A DNA stretch of 64,000 nt from Lunularia cruciata (lineage: Eukaryota; Streptophyta; Marchantiopsida; Lunulariales; Lunulariaceae). The DNA lies in contig OX419760.1 in assembly GCA_948567375.1 (NCBI GenBank), positions 992,001 to 1,056,000 of the forward strand. The letters are read 5' to 3'. The position numbers and the translations under genes are program-made. The first letter of the stretch is position 1. Each line of letters starts with the position of its first letter. The notes beneath the pieces were generated by a model, which did not search any database, was not told where the DNA came from, and saw only the letters and a program-made list of their open reading frames with translations. This document shows, one piece after another, positions 1-11,978 of this stretch.

Positions 1-1555
1 ACCTGATGTTTTCTTTTGAGACCGGTCATGGAATAAGAAAAGGAAAGCAGAATACATAGGAAAATTTGCCGGACCATAGTACATAGGAAAGTCTTTGATT
101 TAACACTCTTGAGATGATGAAGGTACAGTGAGCCGGAGTTGGCACTTACGCCAACTGCTCGGCCTGTGGTTTCCTCGCATGGATTGTGTAATCATAGAGT
201 AAGTATTTATGTCATTGGTTCTCGGCAGTTTATCATTCTTAAATCATTTTCAAACGGTGTTAACTTAACTTTGCAGTGTGTTTATATCTAAATAGAAATT
301 ACAGGCCAAGCATAAAATTCACCTTGCTTCTGCGTCCACCATTATGGTTTCGTATGCCAGGAGAGTAGAACTAGGCCCAAGGTCTTCATCAATTATCAAT
401 TGGGCAGTGACATTTTTGCATTTTGAAACGGAAGCTTCTGGGTGTCATTGCCATGTGCTCTAGTAGCATTTACCATATTGCTAGAATTATAACTGTGTCA
501 AAAGGGGAGAGGATGAATAACTTTCTTCTCAATAAGGGTTTCTTTTGAAAAGTTCTAAATATATCAGTAGAATATGCTATTGGACCAGTTACACACGGTC
601 AATACGCAGTCTCCCTTAAAAACTATCATCATCAAGTTCATGATATTTTTATGAAGTATTTTACATTTATTAGGTGACATTTATTCACAAAGATCATCTC
701 AATGAAGTATATTAAGAATCGATCATATCTGCAAAATTACTCCAAGAAGAATAGCTTAATATCACATGTAAATCAACAGGGATCCGTTTCTGTTCATACT
801 TAATACAATGTCACTAGCATTATCTTGACGGATTTCAAGCTTTGTTATTCTAATCAATCCCTCGGAACCAATACCGGTCATACGTGATATAAGCTAATGA
901 TAAATCAGTATCGTAATATGTCATAACTTGATAATACATGTCAATTATGTTGATAAGTTTCAAAATAAATTAGCGGTAGATTTCATCATCGAAATACTTA
1001 ACATTTATTTATGGTAATAAGATTTTCAAACCACTACTTTAAAATGAAAAATAATTTGAGGGAGAATAAACCTACCTAGTGAACTAAAATGTTTCAGACT
1101 TGAAAGAGGTTTGAAGAAAAAGGGAAGATTCACAAATACCCTCTTATTGGAGATGGTATTATGAGAATGAACCTCCTATTGTTTTATTCTGAACCTTCAC
1201 ACGTGGTACATTAGGTGTTCAATTTTATAATTAACACACTTAAAAAAGAAGAAGACATTTGGTTAATCCATCCATCTGATGAGGACGCTATTCTTCAGTT
1301 TTGCCATCACTAGTGGCTTGGTTCAAGAAGATGAAATGGAAACTAACCAATATGTAATGTGTCTGACTTTTATGCTTTGATTATAGTTACATTCTACATT
1401 CTACATTGTACATTTTCTGTTGACGGTCTTAATCTCTGCAATTCTTCAATACTACTTTCCTATAAAAGATTACTAAAATTCAAATTTCCATCACATTGCT
1501 GTACTGCCTGGTTTTACTCTATGTCTATTGATTGCTTGCTCTATTGTCCTGGATG
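1..1555. other. Upstream non-coding stretch
   Basis: I see no gene here. The sequence is AT-rich with stops in all frames and no recognisable protein or RNA motif. Its last few hundred bases are presumably promoter and 5' leader of the M41-like gene that follows. Confidence 0.4.
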
Positions 1556-1694
1556 GATTCCTAAACACAGTGGTAATGGTGGATTGACGAGAGAGAGAGA
1601 GAGAGAGAGGAGGGGAGGCCCTTGGAGATGGAATCCTAAACACAGTGGTAATGGTGGATTGACGAGAGAGAGAGAGAGGAGGGGAGGCCCTTGG
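1556..1694 (+). repeat. Tandem duplication with GA microsatellite in the 5' leader
   Basis: Two near-identical units of about 65-70 bases follow one another (about 1556-1626 and 1630-1694). Each holds the string TAAACACAGTGGTAATGG, then a GAGAGA run of differing length, then GGAGGGGAGGCCC. They lie about 180-320 bases upstream of the start codon chosen for the M41-like gene. GA/CT repeats are common in plant core promoters and leaders, so a regulatory role is possible but not shown. Confidence 0.7.
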
Positions 1695-1875
1695 GGAAGT
1701 ACTCTCCTTATCTAGACACTTGTAAACAGAGAAGGGACTGGGATGTCGTTTCAGCAGTCTCTGGATATTCTCGTCGTGCCTCGTCAGCACATTCAAACTG
1801 GGAGGAATGCTCGTGTGGATGCACTTGTTGTGATTCTCCCGACGAAATTGATGTCTGAAGAGTATCACCTTATTG

Positions 1876-4215
1876 ATGAAGTGCTCCAGTTTACACACAC
1901 AGGTGTGCTCTCAGCTGGTTCATGGGCTCAATGCATTCCCTCGGGATCGCAAGGTGTGTGAATTGAGATGTTGGAGTAGTGGGGTAATTTTGGGTTCTGG
2001 GACGATTCATTTCTGCCAGACGCATGGTCGACAGGATGCAGCTGTGGGATGGTTATCCAGGTCACTTGACGGAGGAGGATGTCGTCCACATTCGGGAATT
2101 GTGGCCAGAGGGCAGAAGAGCGAATCCAGAGAGTGGCAAGAATATGATGAGGCAGTGCAAAATATGGACCTGGGAACTGCCCTTGAGATTTTATCTGTTT
2201 TGAACACCAAGGAGACGGATACTGTAAAGATTGCAGGATCTACTGGGACTCTGGAGTCGGAATCATCAGCGTGGGTTGTAGATGAAGCGCGAGAGGAGAA
2301 TGGGAATTTGTTGCGGTTCCCTCCAGCTGACGGACAATCCCGAGACTTTCTCAGAATACTTGATGCTGCTCAGATGACTATGGATTTAGGTCTGATTGGG
2401 AGAGCTTATGAGTACCTTCAAGTGAGAGGATTTCTAAACAATTTTGGGAAATGCAAGGCACAAGGTGAGACAGCAGAATCTGGAAACCTGTCCTTCTAAA
2501 AAGCTTGTTTGTTGTATTAGGAAGAGTATTCAAAACTCCTAGCCTGCAAATTGTAATGGAAGTTCTTGAGATATATCTCAGAGGCCATAATAACGTTCAA
2601 ACTGATTTTCTCACTTCGGTGTATCATAATCAGCTTCCGAAGGAGAGAGGTTGGTGACACCATCCATCATGATGGATACTGCAGGGCTTAAAGGTGAGGG
2701 AATATACCAATGTCAAATAAAGCCGCCAGACAAGAGGATTCTGATCTTGTTCTCAAGTCAAGCAGTTTGTTTTAGTTGGTGATGTCTATTTAGTAAGCAG
2801 TTTGCTACTTTCTTTGATCTTGATTGGTGTTTCCTTTTCATGTGCTTCTTCTTCCAGTTTGAGTTATCCAGAGGATACTGCGTAATAGTTGGAAGCGTTC
2901 ACCAGTAGGTGCCACAGTGTTGTGATGATATCTTTAAAATTCATTGGTTGCAGCGTCCGAGCTCTCGCCCAAGAAGTGGGGTTTGTCAGGAAATTCTGCC
3001 ATCGTGTTGCCGGCATCCTTCGCTTTCGTGTCATTCCTCGTGAACAGTGACATCGATGTGAGACCTATTATATTTCTACTTCTGGGACTTGGAGTTGCTG
3101 ATGCGATTTACTTAGGAGGCACTGGTACTGGGCAAGTGCTCTCCTTATGGCCACCTTATAAGCGACGAGTGCTAGTCCACGAAGCTGGTCACGTACTTGT
3201 AGGTATGTGCAAATGCCAGAGCAGGAGATATAAAGTTCTCTTTGCCTACATTTGCTTTTCTGATCATGAAGTTGCATGGAATCTGCTAAAGGGGAAATAA
3301 TTGAGTCGTTTTCTCCACCTCCCTTTCGTCTTCATTTTGCAGCTTACCTGCTAGGTTGCCCAATTCGTGGAGTGGTCCTTGATGCAATGCAAGCCATGAA
3401 GATGGGAATCCAAGGACAGGTTGGTTCTTTGTGCGCTCCCTCGAGCTTGGTTGCTGCTTAGTACTTCCCTGAGGCTATCATGCCTACGTTCTATAGATGC
3501 TTTCTTGCTAAAATATCGTTTGTCTCTCTAAGCTTAAGTTGCACGTCCTGTCCGATATAGGCAGGCACTCAATTCTGGGATGAAACATTGGAGAATGAAC
3601 TACGACAAGATAAGTTGACAGGGGCATCTATAGATCGGTAATTAGCAACACCTTGAGTTTCTCAACTTCCTTTTAATGTTTCTCAAGCTCTAGGGAAACA
3701 ACTTTACATTTTCAGGAGCAAAGACCATATAAAACTCTGGACAGCATTGACTTGAAATATACTGTTTGCTTCCGGCCTTACCTGGATGAACGCTGAGAAT
3801 TTTGCCCTTGGTGAACTGATGTGCCTAGCAGGTACAGCATAGTCCTCTTTGCTGGAATAGCAGCAGAGGCGTTAGTATATGGGGAAGCAGAGGGTGGTGA
3901 GAGTGACGAGAATTTGTTCAAATCGGTTGTGTCTCAACTACAACCGCCATGGAGTCCAGCGAAGGTGATATGAACCTGCCAGACATTCCATCTTCCCTTG
4001 TTTTCTCCGATCTAGAGTCTCACGTTCCTGAATTTGTGCTGAATAGGGTCCGGTGGTGGTTTGTGCAGATGTCAAACCAGGCCCGTTGGGCAGTATTAAG
4101 AGCATTCAACCTAATTAAGGAGCATAGAAGTACCCACACAGCAATTGTGGAAGCTTTGGAACGAGGAGTAGGCTTGGGTTCTTTGATTAAGACCATGGAG
4201 GAGACAATCGATTGA
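1876..4215 (+). CDS. Plastid-type M41-like (FtsH-related) metalloprotease protein without AAA domain
   Basis: The model has six exons: 1876-2464, 2954-3202, 3343-3419, 3561-3637, 3832-3964 and 4069-4215. All junctions are GT-AG, phases match, and the product is 423 residues. The family is the plant stress-regulated FtsH-extracellular-protease-like group, which keeps the M41 zinc-peptidase part without the AAA ATPase. HEAGH at residues 272-276 is the zinc site. It follows hydrophobic segments at about 213-226 and 235-250. Conserved blocks such as GIAAEALVYGEAEGG and SNQARWAVL follow in exons 5 and 6. The start ATG (1876) gives a basic, acid-poor N-terminus suited to a chloroplast transit peptide, but it is the least certain part; an earlier ATG at 1743 lies in another frame. 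Plastid location is inferred from the family. Confidence 0.85.
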
Positions 4216-7166
4216 ATAGGCTTCAATATTTGAACACCAAGACAAGGTCACACCCACGGCGATCTGTCCACTTTTCCCTCTTTTAGCACTTATACCTGCA
4301 GCAAGTGTTGGTGCTGATAAGAGGCTCTAGATTTCCTCTTTGTGATCCTCCGCGGGGTCGTTCTCCAATGTCAATAAAGCAATGTCAGCCTCAGACATTT
4401 AACACGTGGAGGTGGACGATAAGCCATGTGATCCACATGTGTACATCTAGTATTGTATATGTAGCAGCTGCCAGGTCATGCAAGGAGCCCAGTATTCATT
4501 CAGAGCTTGCTGAGTAGTAGCGCAGTTTCAGGCACGAGTTCTACCTATGGTTTGAGGCATGAGATAAAATATTGCAATCTTTGAGGTGCGTGCTTTAGTT
4601 CTTCCCCAGAGAGGTATCGATTGTATCAGTTAGGCACTTCTGGTGAAGTTCCTAAAGGTGGTTCCCCAGTCCAGCTCTCCTAATTGGAGTTTCATCTTAT
4701 TGAGAAGTCCGTTTTGAAAGTCACCTTTTAGCTAATCCCTACTCCGGGGCTTTGCCACGTGGAAGTGTAGTATGAATAACCTTGTTTAATACTACGGAAG
4801 TGCAGACAGGACATACCAATGCTCTCAATCCTTGCTTTTATCTGCCTACCTTTTCTTTCTCTGCGCTGGAAAGGTTCTGTCACTGGGAAGTATGTAGTGG
4901 GTTGAAAAATACATCTTTCTACCTATTCGGCGCGTCATACCCTAGAATCCAGAGGCTTTCTGGTATGACCTTTGGTGATCTGTTTACCTTGTGCATCGTA
5001 GCGACGTCTTGGCCCTATATATTTGGAAAAGGGGGTCTAAATCTACGTACTGCGTGTAACCAAGCTAAAGTCTTAGGCCCTGATTCTCTTTGTTTTTCAA
5101 CGCATTCGTTCAGACACAGATTGCGTCTTGTATCCGCATCAACGGCTGCTTCACAGAAGGATTGGTCTTACACACTCCTTGTTGAAACAAAGCCTATATT
5201 TTGCTCTGTTCTAGGACGACCCACCTTTTCTTCCCAACTATTTCCCACATTTGTTGTCATTTTTCCAATGTCCACATTGTCGATTGCGAAGTTGACACGG
5301 TGTCCACGCGGTCCACTTTCGCAATGTCCACAAGGTGTTGACCGAATTATGACGTAGATATAGTGCAGGCTCAAGGCTCGTGCATGACTCAAGTTGGGTG
5401 GAGAAGCATATTTTATTGCAATCTTTCAATGTTTGTCAAACGGAAGTCCAGGTAGAAAGTGGACTAGAGTGAATCGAATGATAGAATTTTAAACTTAGAA
5501 GTCTTCTTCTGTACACCTTCGTCCGTGCGGTCTTAATGCTGGATGTTAAGGGCAACGAATGAAGGACGTAGATTAAGGTATAGCTAGTACGGCAACGGTT
5601 GGGATATGCCAACCTATCTATCTGCTGCCGAGGAAGCGTTGCCCTCCTTGGGGAGAACGACTTCGTTCCGATGGAGATCATCAGGAGTAGTAAAGAAGAT
5701 TTCTTCACCCAATTTGAGTCGGGAGTTTTTGATACCCGGCCCAGGTATCTCATGATGATGAGACTTTAAAATTGAGAAGTTTCTACCTTGGTATATGCCA
5801 CCTTGGCAATGAATTGAAGGGAAGATAGACCATGTGCACAGTAACATTCGAGTTCTGTTAGCTCAAGCAACATCTCGTTCGAGAGAATCTGCTGTGCCAA
5901 GCCCTACATTTCCGGGAGGCCTCAACTTGCCAAGGTAAGTGGAAGTGATGGTTCCAATGTTATCGGAAGTGTTCTTCGATGCGCATTACTGTACCCACCG
6001 TGGGTTCCACAGAATCAATGCGATGATCTCAGCATCCACTTACAGACAGGGTTTGATTCCGGAGTCGGTAAGTCGGAGGATACAAATCAACCCATACCAT
6101 ACTTTAGATGTTACAACAGGTAGTTGGTCTATTCAACTCAACTATTACTACAAAATGTACATCACTTGGAATATTCAGACTTGGGAAGTAGTGAGCTTTT
6201 CAGCAAAGCTATGGTACAGTAGTCAACGGTCTAAGGCGGATGTTACTCGCCAGTAAAAGTTACACTTGACTTCTTCGGCAACACGATTTATCTATCTGTA
6301 TATGCGGAAGTATCAATTTGTGTTGCGGTCACGTGTGCTTTCTATTGATCTTTTAGAGCTTCTTCTTGGCATATTGATACGAAGTTTGGGCTTTCTAGCT
6401 CTAAATTTTCCATCTTGGAACTCACCGTCTCAACTGGAAGACTTTTACTTGCATACTCGCATGCCGGCCAGTTCAACTGATGACGTGCTCTTAAATCAGA
6501 CTTAGTCAATATCTGTGTGAACGGTGAAATACCATTTTTTTCCTTCGAGCTCGGCTCTTTAAGACAACTCCAAACTTCTCATCATCGTCTTCTTTATGGT
6601 TCCAGCGGGACCGCTACCTGCCGTAATGCTTCAACGTTTCATTCTATTATCAAGCAAGGTCATCGAAGCAGCAGCAGCTCTGAAGAAACTCGTCCCTGCC
6701 AAATTCATTTCCACACTCAAATGTTTGGTTTCCTAAACAAAGAAACATATCCTTTTGCCTTGCCTTTTTCTCTTGTCAGTGTTCATCTTCGGAGTGTTTG
6801 GTGACGATCTTCGACCTTGGGCGCTTCCTCTTCTGAAGTTGATTCCAGCGACGGTTTCCTACTTCATGATTATTTGTCGAGTTGTTTGCCAGCAGCTGGC
6901 CTACTATATGGCAGAACTGGCGCTACCCTGAGCGCTTGATCGTGTTGTTCGGCGGGTTTTGCTATATGATGCTCTTTCCAACATACGATTCAGCACTCGA
7001 GTTGTGTACGAATTTATCACTCTTACGTTCTTCTTTAGCTCCGTCTGTGTTTCTCGACGATCTCCATAAGTGACGATAATAATTATTGCCTCTGGACCTC
7101 GCGCGATTTACCTTGAAAATCAGCCGTCTATAACTGCAAAGCGAACGACTCGGGAATTTAGCTACA
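4216..7166. other. Intergenic stretch, no gene recognised
   Basis: Open frames here (for example 4782-5357) lack recognisable domains, low-complexity bias or splice-supported continuation. I treat them as chance. The first part probably contains the 3' UTR of the M41-like gene. Confidence 0.4.
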
Positions 7167-7571
7167 ATGTCTGCTAAGGTTTCTCGGATTTTGCTTGCGA
7201 TGATTTTCATGAATAGCATCTTCAACTGTTCCGCACAAATGAAAGAAAATTCTCACCAATTTGCAGATACAAATAAGATTCATATAGCTTCTGTTGATGA
7301 CATATGGAAAACAGTTGTGCCATCGTACGTCATGAACTGGGCTCAACATCAGGGCACGGTTGCGGACCTCGCAGAGTCGAATTACTACGCGGGCGAGCAT
7401 GATTTGCTGGCAAGCTGGGCTAGCGCTGCAGCCACAGGCGCTTTCAGAGTCGATCGAGTCGATTCGAGTCCGGCCCATATTTTCGGGGTGAACTCATGTG
7501 CACCTGGCAGAGTCTGTGGCCACCATTCTTCTCTTGGATACGTCTTCAACACCAAATCGAAAGAGAGGTAG
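7167..7571 (+). CDS. Possible small secreted protein, unrecognised
   Basis: This is an uninterrupted 134-codon frame opening with ATG. The N-terminus (MSAKVSRILLAMIFM, then NSIFNCSAQ) looks like a signal peptide: a basic start, a hydrophobic core and a small-residue cleavage region near residue 24. The mature part is mixed in composition, with WKTVVPSYVMNWA and ASWASAAATGAF segments. Near the end there are two cysteines six residues apart (CAPGRVC). I recognise no family. The composition looks more protein-like than neighbouring frames, but there is no homology support and no intron. A chance frame cannot be excluded. Confidence 0.4.
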   Translation: MSAKVSRILLAMIFMNSIFNCSAQMKENSHQFADTNKIHIASVDDIWKTVVPSYVMNWAQHQGTVADLAESNYYAGEHDLLASWASAAATGAFRVDRVDSSPAHIFGVNSCAPGRVCGHHSSLGYVFNTKSKER

Positions 7572-8056
7572 ATTCATTCTGAGGAGCTCGGCATTTGTGT
7601 GTAGATATTCAGAATTATACAGGTTGGGTCTTTCACAGTTGTAAAAGTACATCACATCTGTAATTTCCAACCATTTGATGATACCAATAGCTTGGATTAC
7701 TTCCCAACAGAAGTTCGAATCAGATTTCTTGATACGGCATGCGTGGATATGAATGGTGTACATGTATGCAGCACTCCATCTGGACAGGAATCTCTGTTTC
7801 AGTCCATTCTTTTGCGTACCAACATTCACTGCTTTGAATCATTCCATGTTTCGAGTATACTCTGAACAGTCTGCAATCGCCTTGAAATTTCTTCAGTACA
7901 AGCTCAGCACATTTTACCGTTACTTGAGAAAACTGCTCGTATTTCTCATCAACTGGCTGACACAGCGTTCTAAGCGACCCAAATCGGATTCCAATTCAAT
8001 CCAGAATATGCAAGTAGGGTATGGGATATTGATTTGTATACTTCTCAGGGACTCCG

Positions 8057-8089
8057 AACGACGAGATTTACCGAGTAAACCTCGTCGTT
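8057..8089. repeat. Inverted repeat (9-bp arms)
   Basis: AACGACGAG at 8057-8065 is the exact reverse complement of CTCGTCGTT at 8081-8089, with a 15-base spacer. It could fold as a hairpin in a transcript. No adjacent gene gives it a clear role. Confidence 0.5.
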
Positions 8090-9074
8090 GTTTATTGAGG
8101 TAAATTGAGTATTACGGGCTCGTGACACTACCTCCTGGTTGGTGACAATGTATATGGTGATGAAGGCCCAAGTGAAATATAAATGGGTGCAATGTCGATG
8201 CACAATTTTAGTGTAGTGAAAAGTTCATGGTGACAGACATGTAGTGGATGTAGACCTCTCACATCTTAAAATCTAACATTATGAAGAAAAGCTGTAGCTC
8301 AAGACTGTACTGGTCAAGTAAGATAGCGGTGCCGAGTGATCTGTGGTATGTCCTGTGAAGGATTCTCATGTGCATCTGTACTTTTCCTTCAAGTCAGCTT
8401 CCTCTCGAAGAAGACATATTAACACGTCTTTCTCCTACAGCCGAAACTGTACTACCTCTACCAATAATATTTGTTTGGATGAAGCGACGAGTAGATCCTT
8501 TATGATATGGTGTCCAATAATTCCAGAATCCAGCGGTACCTCTACTGTGCTCAAGAGGTGCTTCCAAGCAAGTATACAGTTGAGGATGTGGTGATTTAAG
8601 CCTTTTGGCTAACGTACCAGTTACTCCGGGTTTGTACTGGAGACAGATCTCTACTTTTGAGTAAGAGATCTTCCTCTTACTAGTATACTAGAGGGCTTAG
8701 CCCCATTTTAACCCCCCAATGTCTGTTCCTTGTACGGCTTGATGGGGTCTTCCCATCCTTCTTGTTGTCACACGCGGTCATCTTATTCCAAAGTAAGAGA
8801 TGGGAAGGAAACTACTGTTCACACACAGGAAGTGCAAACTCCTGGATGAGACGTGGTTACATGTTGAGTAGATCCATGCGGGACAGTGACTTCCATTTGG
8901 ACTCATCATAAGCACCTTCAACTCTATCTACGATGGGACAAACAAAGTTGAGAACAACGCTATAGTACAAGAATTATATGGTTCCTATGGTTTATATATA
9001 GAATGATTGGAATGTACGTCGGGATCTGGAGGATGTATTGGAAGATCGAGGAATGCGACTTTCGTATGTTTTAT

Positions 9075-9108
9075 AAACATAGCCTATGCACATGCATAGG
9101 CTATGTTT
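9075..9108. repeat. Perfect 16-bp inverted repeat with 2-base centre
   Basis: AAACATAGCCTATGCA (9075-9090) and its exact reverse complement (9093-9108) are separated only by CA. The arm sequence TGCATAGGCTATG occurs once more about 25 bases downstream. Such a near-perfect palindrome suggests a cruciform or hairpin, a miniature transposon end, or a dyad binding site. Confidence 0.75.
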
Positions 9109-11978
9109 AGGGTTTCTGTATGTTTATGCATAGGCTATGCAATGACAGATGAAGGTTTTTAATTCGTTCCCTCCAAAAGATGTATTTTTATCAACCTAAT
9201 CCGAATAACCATCTGTGGATGACGTATTCTGTTCTAGCTGCTCAAGATCCATGCGCTTATTTTGAAGGGAAAAAACAGCGGTAATTTTCTCAGCTGCTCC
9301 ACGCATTCTTGAAGTGCGAAACCCAACGGGGCTGAGATTCATGTTACTGTTTACCGCTCGGTCATCCGATTCCCACGCATCCACTCCCATTCAAGATTGT
9401 TGCTGGTTTATCCACTTAAATGGGTTAATATACAGCTTCTTTATCCTCCGCTACCTACCATTCATTTATTCATACCATGATTTATTCCATTCCATGGCTA
9501 TCATATAGGTCACCGTGTGTGCATGTTCGCTCTCTGACTCTCTGGATCTGACGGTACCTGCTCCTAAACTCTCCTGTTCATTAACTTTTTAGATCATCCT
9601 GTACAGATCAAGAAAAAATTCTTGTCGTCAATTCAATCGTCTTCGATCTCAATAAGTTGCACATCTTCAACCAGGTATCCACGAACATATGCCTGGAGAG
9701 GGCACTCGATTGTCACCGCTGATAATTCCTAAAATTGATAGAGTTTATTTGAATCTTTTCTCATTTGTGGCATATTTTCCCTCTTGACAGTCTTCGACAT
9801 AGATCCGTGAAGTCAATCAGTTTCCTTTACGAATTCTCTAATCGTTTGTAAGCATGAAGAGCTCAAACTGAGACTAAGCGGAGCAATTTTAACGTGTTCA
9901 TGTTCACATATATAGAAAGGGAAGCACACTCTAAAAGGAATTCAGTGTGACGAGACAGAATTGGGATTGCCACATTTACTCACTGCGATATTTTTACAAA
10001 AGGTAAGCACCTTGCCTAGCTAAATCAAAAATTCGGTTAACCTAGCGGCTAAATTCAGGTCTAACGTGCCAAGTGCTTCTCGATCGAGTGAAGTATTAAT
10101 GCTAACATATCAGTTCAGTGAATTGGTATGCCTATGAGTGCTGTTGAAAGAAAGGGTAAATTCGAGTATTATGGCCAAAAACTACCAATCGGCAAAGATT
10201 ATAGATTTTCCACCTGTGCTGTTAGTAAACTATGAACACCAGGTGACAGATTTCTCTAACTCTAGATACATACAAAAGTTGCAAATTGTGCGTTCAATAC
10301 AAGTCGGAGAATGGTTGCAATGTCCTTCTGAACGCTTGCTGTTGTCGATAATTCTAGCTTATCAAGGTGGTGCATGCAATGTTGCACCTGTTGTCACCCC
10401 CAGCATAAACTAGGGTTGCATACTATGGGTGTCGTTCCTAAGAGTTTGCTTAGACTACAGCTCAATGTCGTTCTGAGATTCATGCCGTAAGGTAATCTTT
10501 GACTCCGCTAGTTGTCATCACGTTGGCTGCTGCTTTGACAGAATAGTTTGACGGAGGGCGACATAACATTTATTCCTTCTCCATGTTCCTGTAGCCAAGA
10601 GCAAGCACGTGAAGTGATTTCACGTTGCTCACATAATTGCTTTTACCTGACAGGAGGAAATCCACACACTTATATGTGTTAATTAACACTGGGGAAAAAA
10701 AAAGAACGAAATATGAAATTGAAAGAGTCCAACGAATCTGAATCATAAGGGCATCATTAGATCTGTTGTCTGAAATGAACAGATTGCATCACCGATCCAA
10801 AGCTTGTATTAGGCTTGACGTGTCTTTGTGAGAAGCCTCCAGCTCGTTGGTTGGAGCTACTACTGAGGGCAACCTCTGGAACTCTTACAACAGCGAAACT
10901 AGAAGTTAACTACTCTGAATTGAATGAGGCAGCAGTTCACTAACGCCGCGTGCTTGACAGAACTGGTTGATTTCTTCTAGCTGTCACAGGGCGTCTAGCC
11001 CGTTTCTTTTACCTGGAATCGATTCGAATTTTCAACATCGAAATCTAAGATATAGACACCAGACCACCAATAACAATATCAACACAAGCATTTGCACGAG
11101 TTTGAGTGAGGCGGTCAAGTCATAACTTAGGAGATGTTCAAAAAATAGTTTAATAGAACAACGATTGAGACCGTCAGTAGCTCCGAAACAATTGAGACCG
11201 TTCCATCACTCTGTGTTGGAGTAGTGGACTCCCCAACTGATGAGAAGGAGAAGTCTGGCTAGGCCGGTTGAAGCTCTCGCAGCATGCAAGGAGGGATGTC
11301 GTTATCTGTATTATATTGCTAGCTTCGGCTGTGCTTAACTCTAACATATGTCAAGATCCTGGGCTAGCTATCACTCTAAAAGCTATTGATCAACTTTCAA
11401 ACTATGGACCAGGTCATGATTGTGCACATACCTTGACTAGCTCAAAGTATGATCTGCTAACTGCAAGGTCTGTAAAGAGTCAAATTATGTGCAGCTTGAG
11501 CAGACTGAGTGTGTGAAGTAGAAAGCTCGGGGTTTAGATTCTTCTGTAAGAGCTGTCGAGGCCTAAGACTAGGGAGATTACTGCTACTGTAGCATCATTA
11601 ACAACTTCTAGGATGTGGATCAAATAGTTAATCAGTTCAAACAAGAGATTATAAGCAGTCACTATTGCGACTGATATCATCTTGTTATCTATCGTTAGAT
11701 CACTGACGTGAAAGATTGACTGAAGCTCAAGCTAGCTACGCAAGCATCCGATGAATCAATCAGAGACCCAATATGACGGCTTTGTTGTACATGTGATTGA
11801 TTATACGTACATCATAAATGAGCAGTATAGGCCAGGAGAAGATATGGTGTTAAACCAATTAATCCTCTGGGTCTAAAGCCTGCAGGGTAAGAATGTAAAT
11901 AACATGATCTGATTCTGTAGGTTATATGAATTCACGATAGCTGATGGCAGCCCGAGCGGTAGATTTCATTACCAAGGT

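Larger units (their letters stand above)
7572..11978. other. Intergenic stretch, no gene recognised
   Basis: No convincing coding frame or RNA gene was found on either strand in these 4.4 kb. The notable items are the inverted repeats listed separately at 8057-8089 and 9075-9108. The right end is the 3' flank of the AMT2 gene, which reads leftward. Confidence 0.4.

Noticed and set aside
1743-1961. Alternative start of the M41-like gene at ATG 1743
   Set aside because: It lies in a different frame from exon 1 and ends at a stop before the conserved region. The ATG at 1876 is in frame with the whole exon.
5249-5345. Recurring GTCCAC/GTTGAC strings, possible CRISPR-like or regulatory array
   Set aside because: Units are irregular in length and spacing. 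No array structure is present, and CRISPR is not expected in a plant nucleus.
4782-5357. 191-codon plus-strand open frame after the M41-like gene
   Set aside because: No domain or conserved pattern is visible, and repeated TGTCCAC-type strings inside suggest non-coding sequence.
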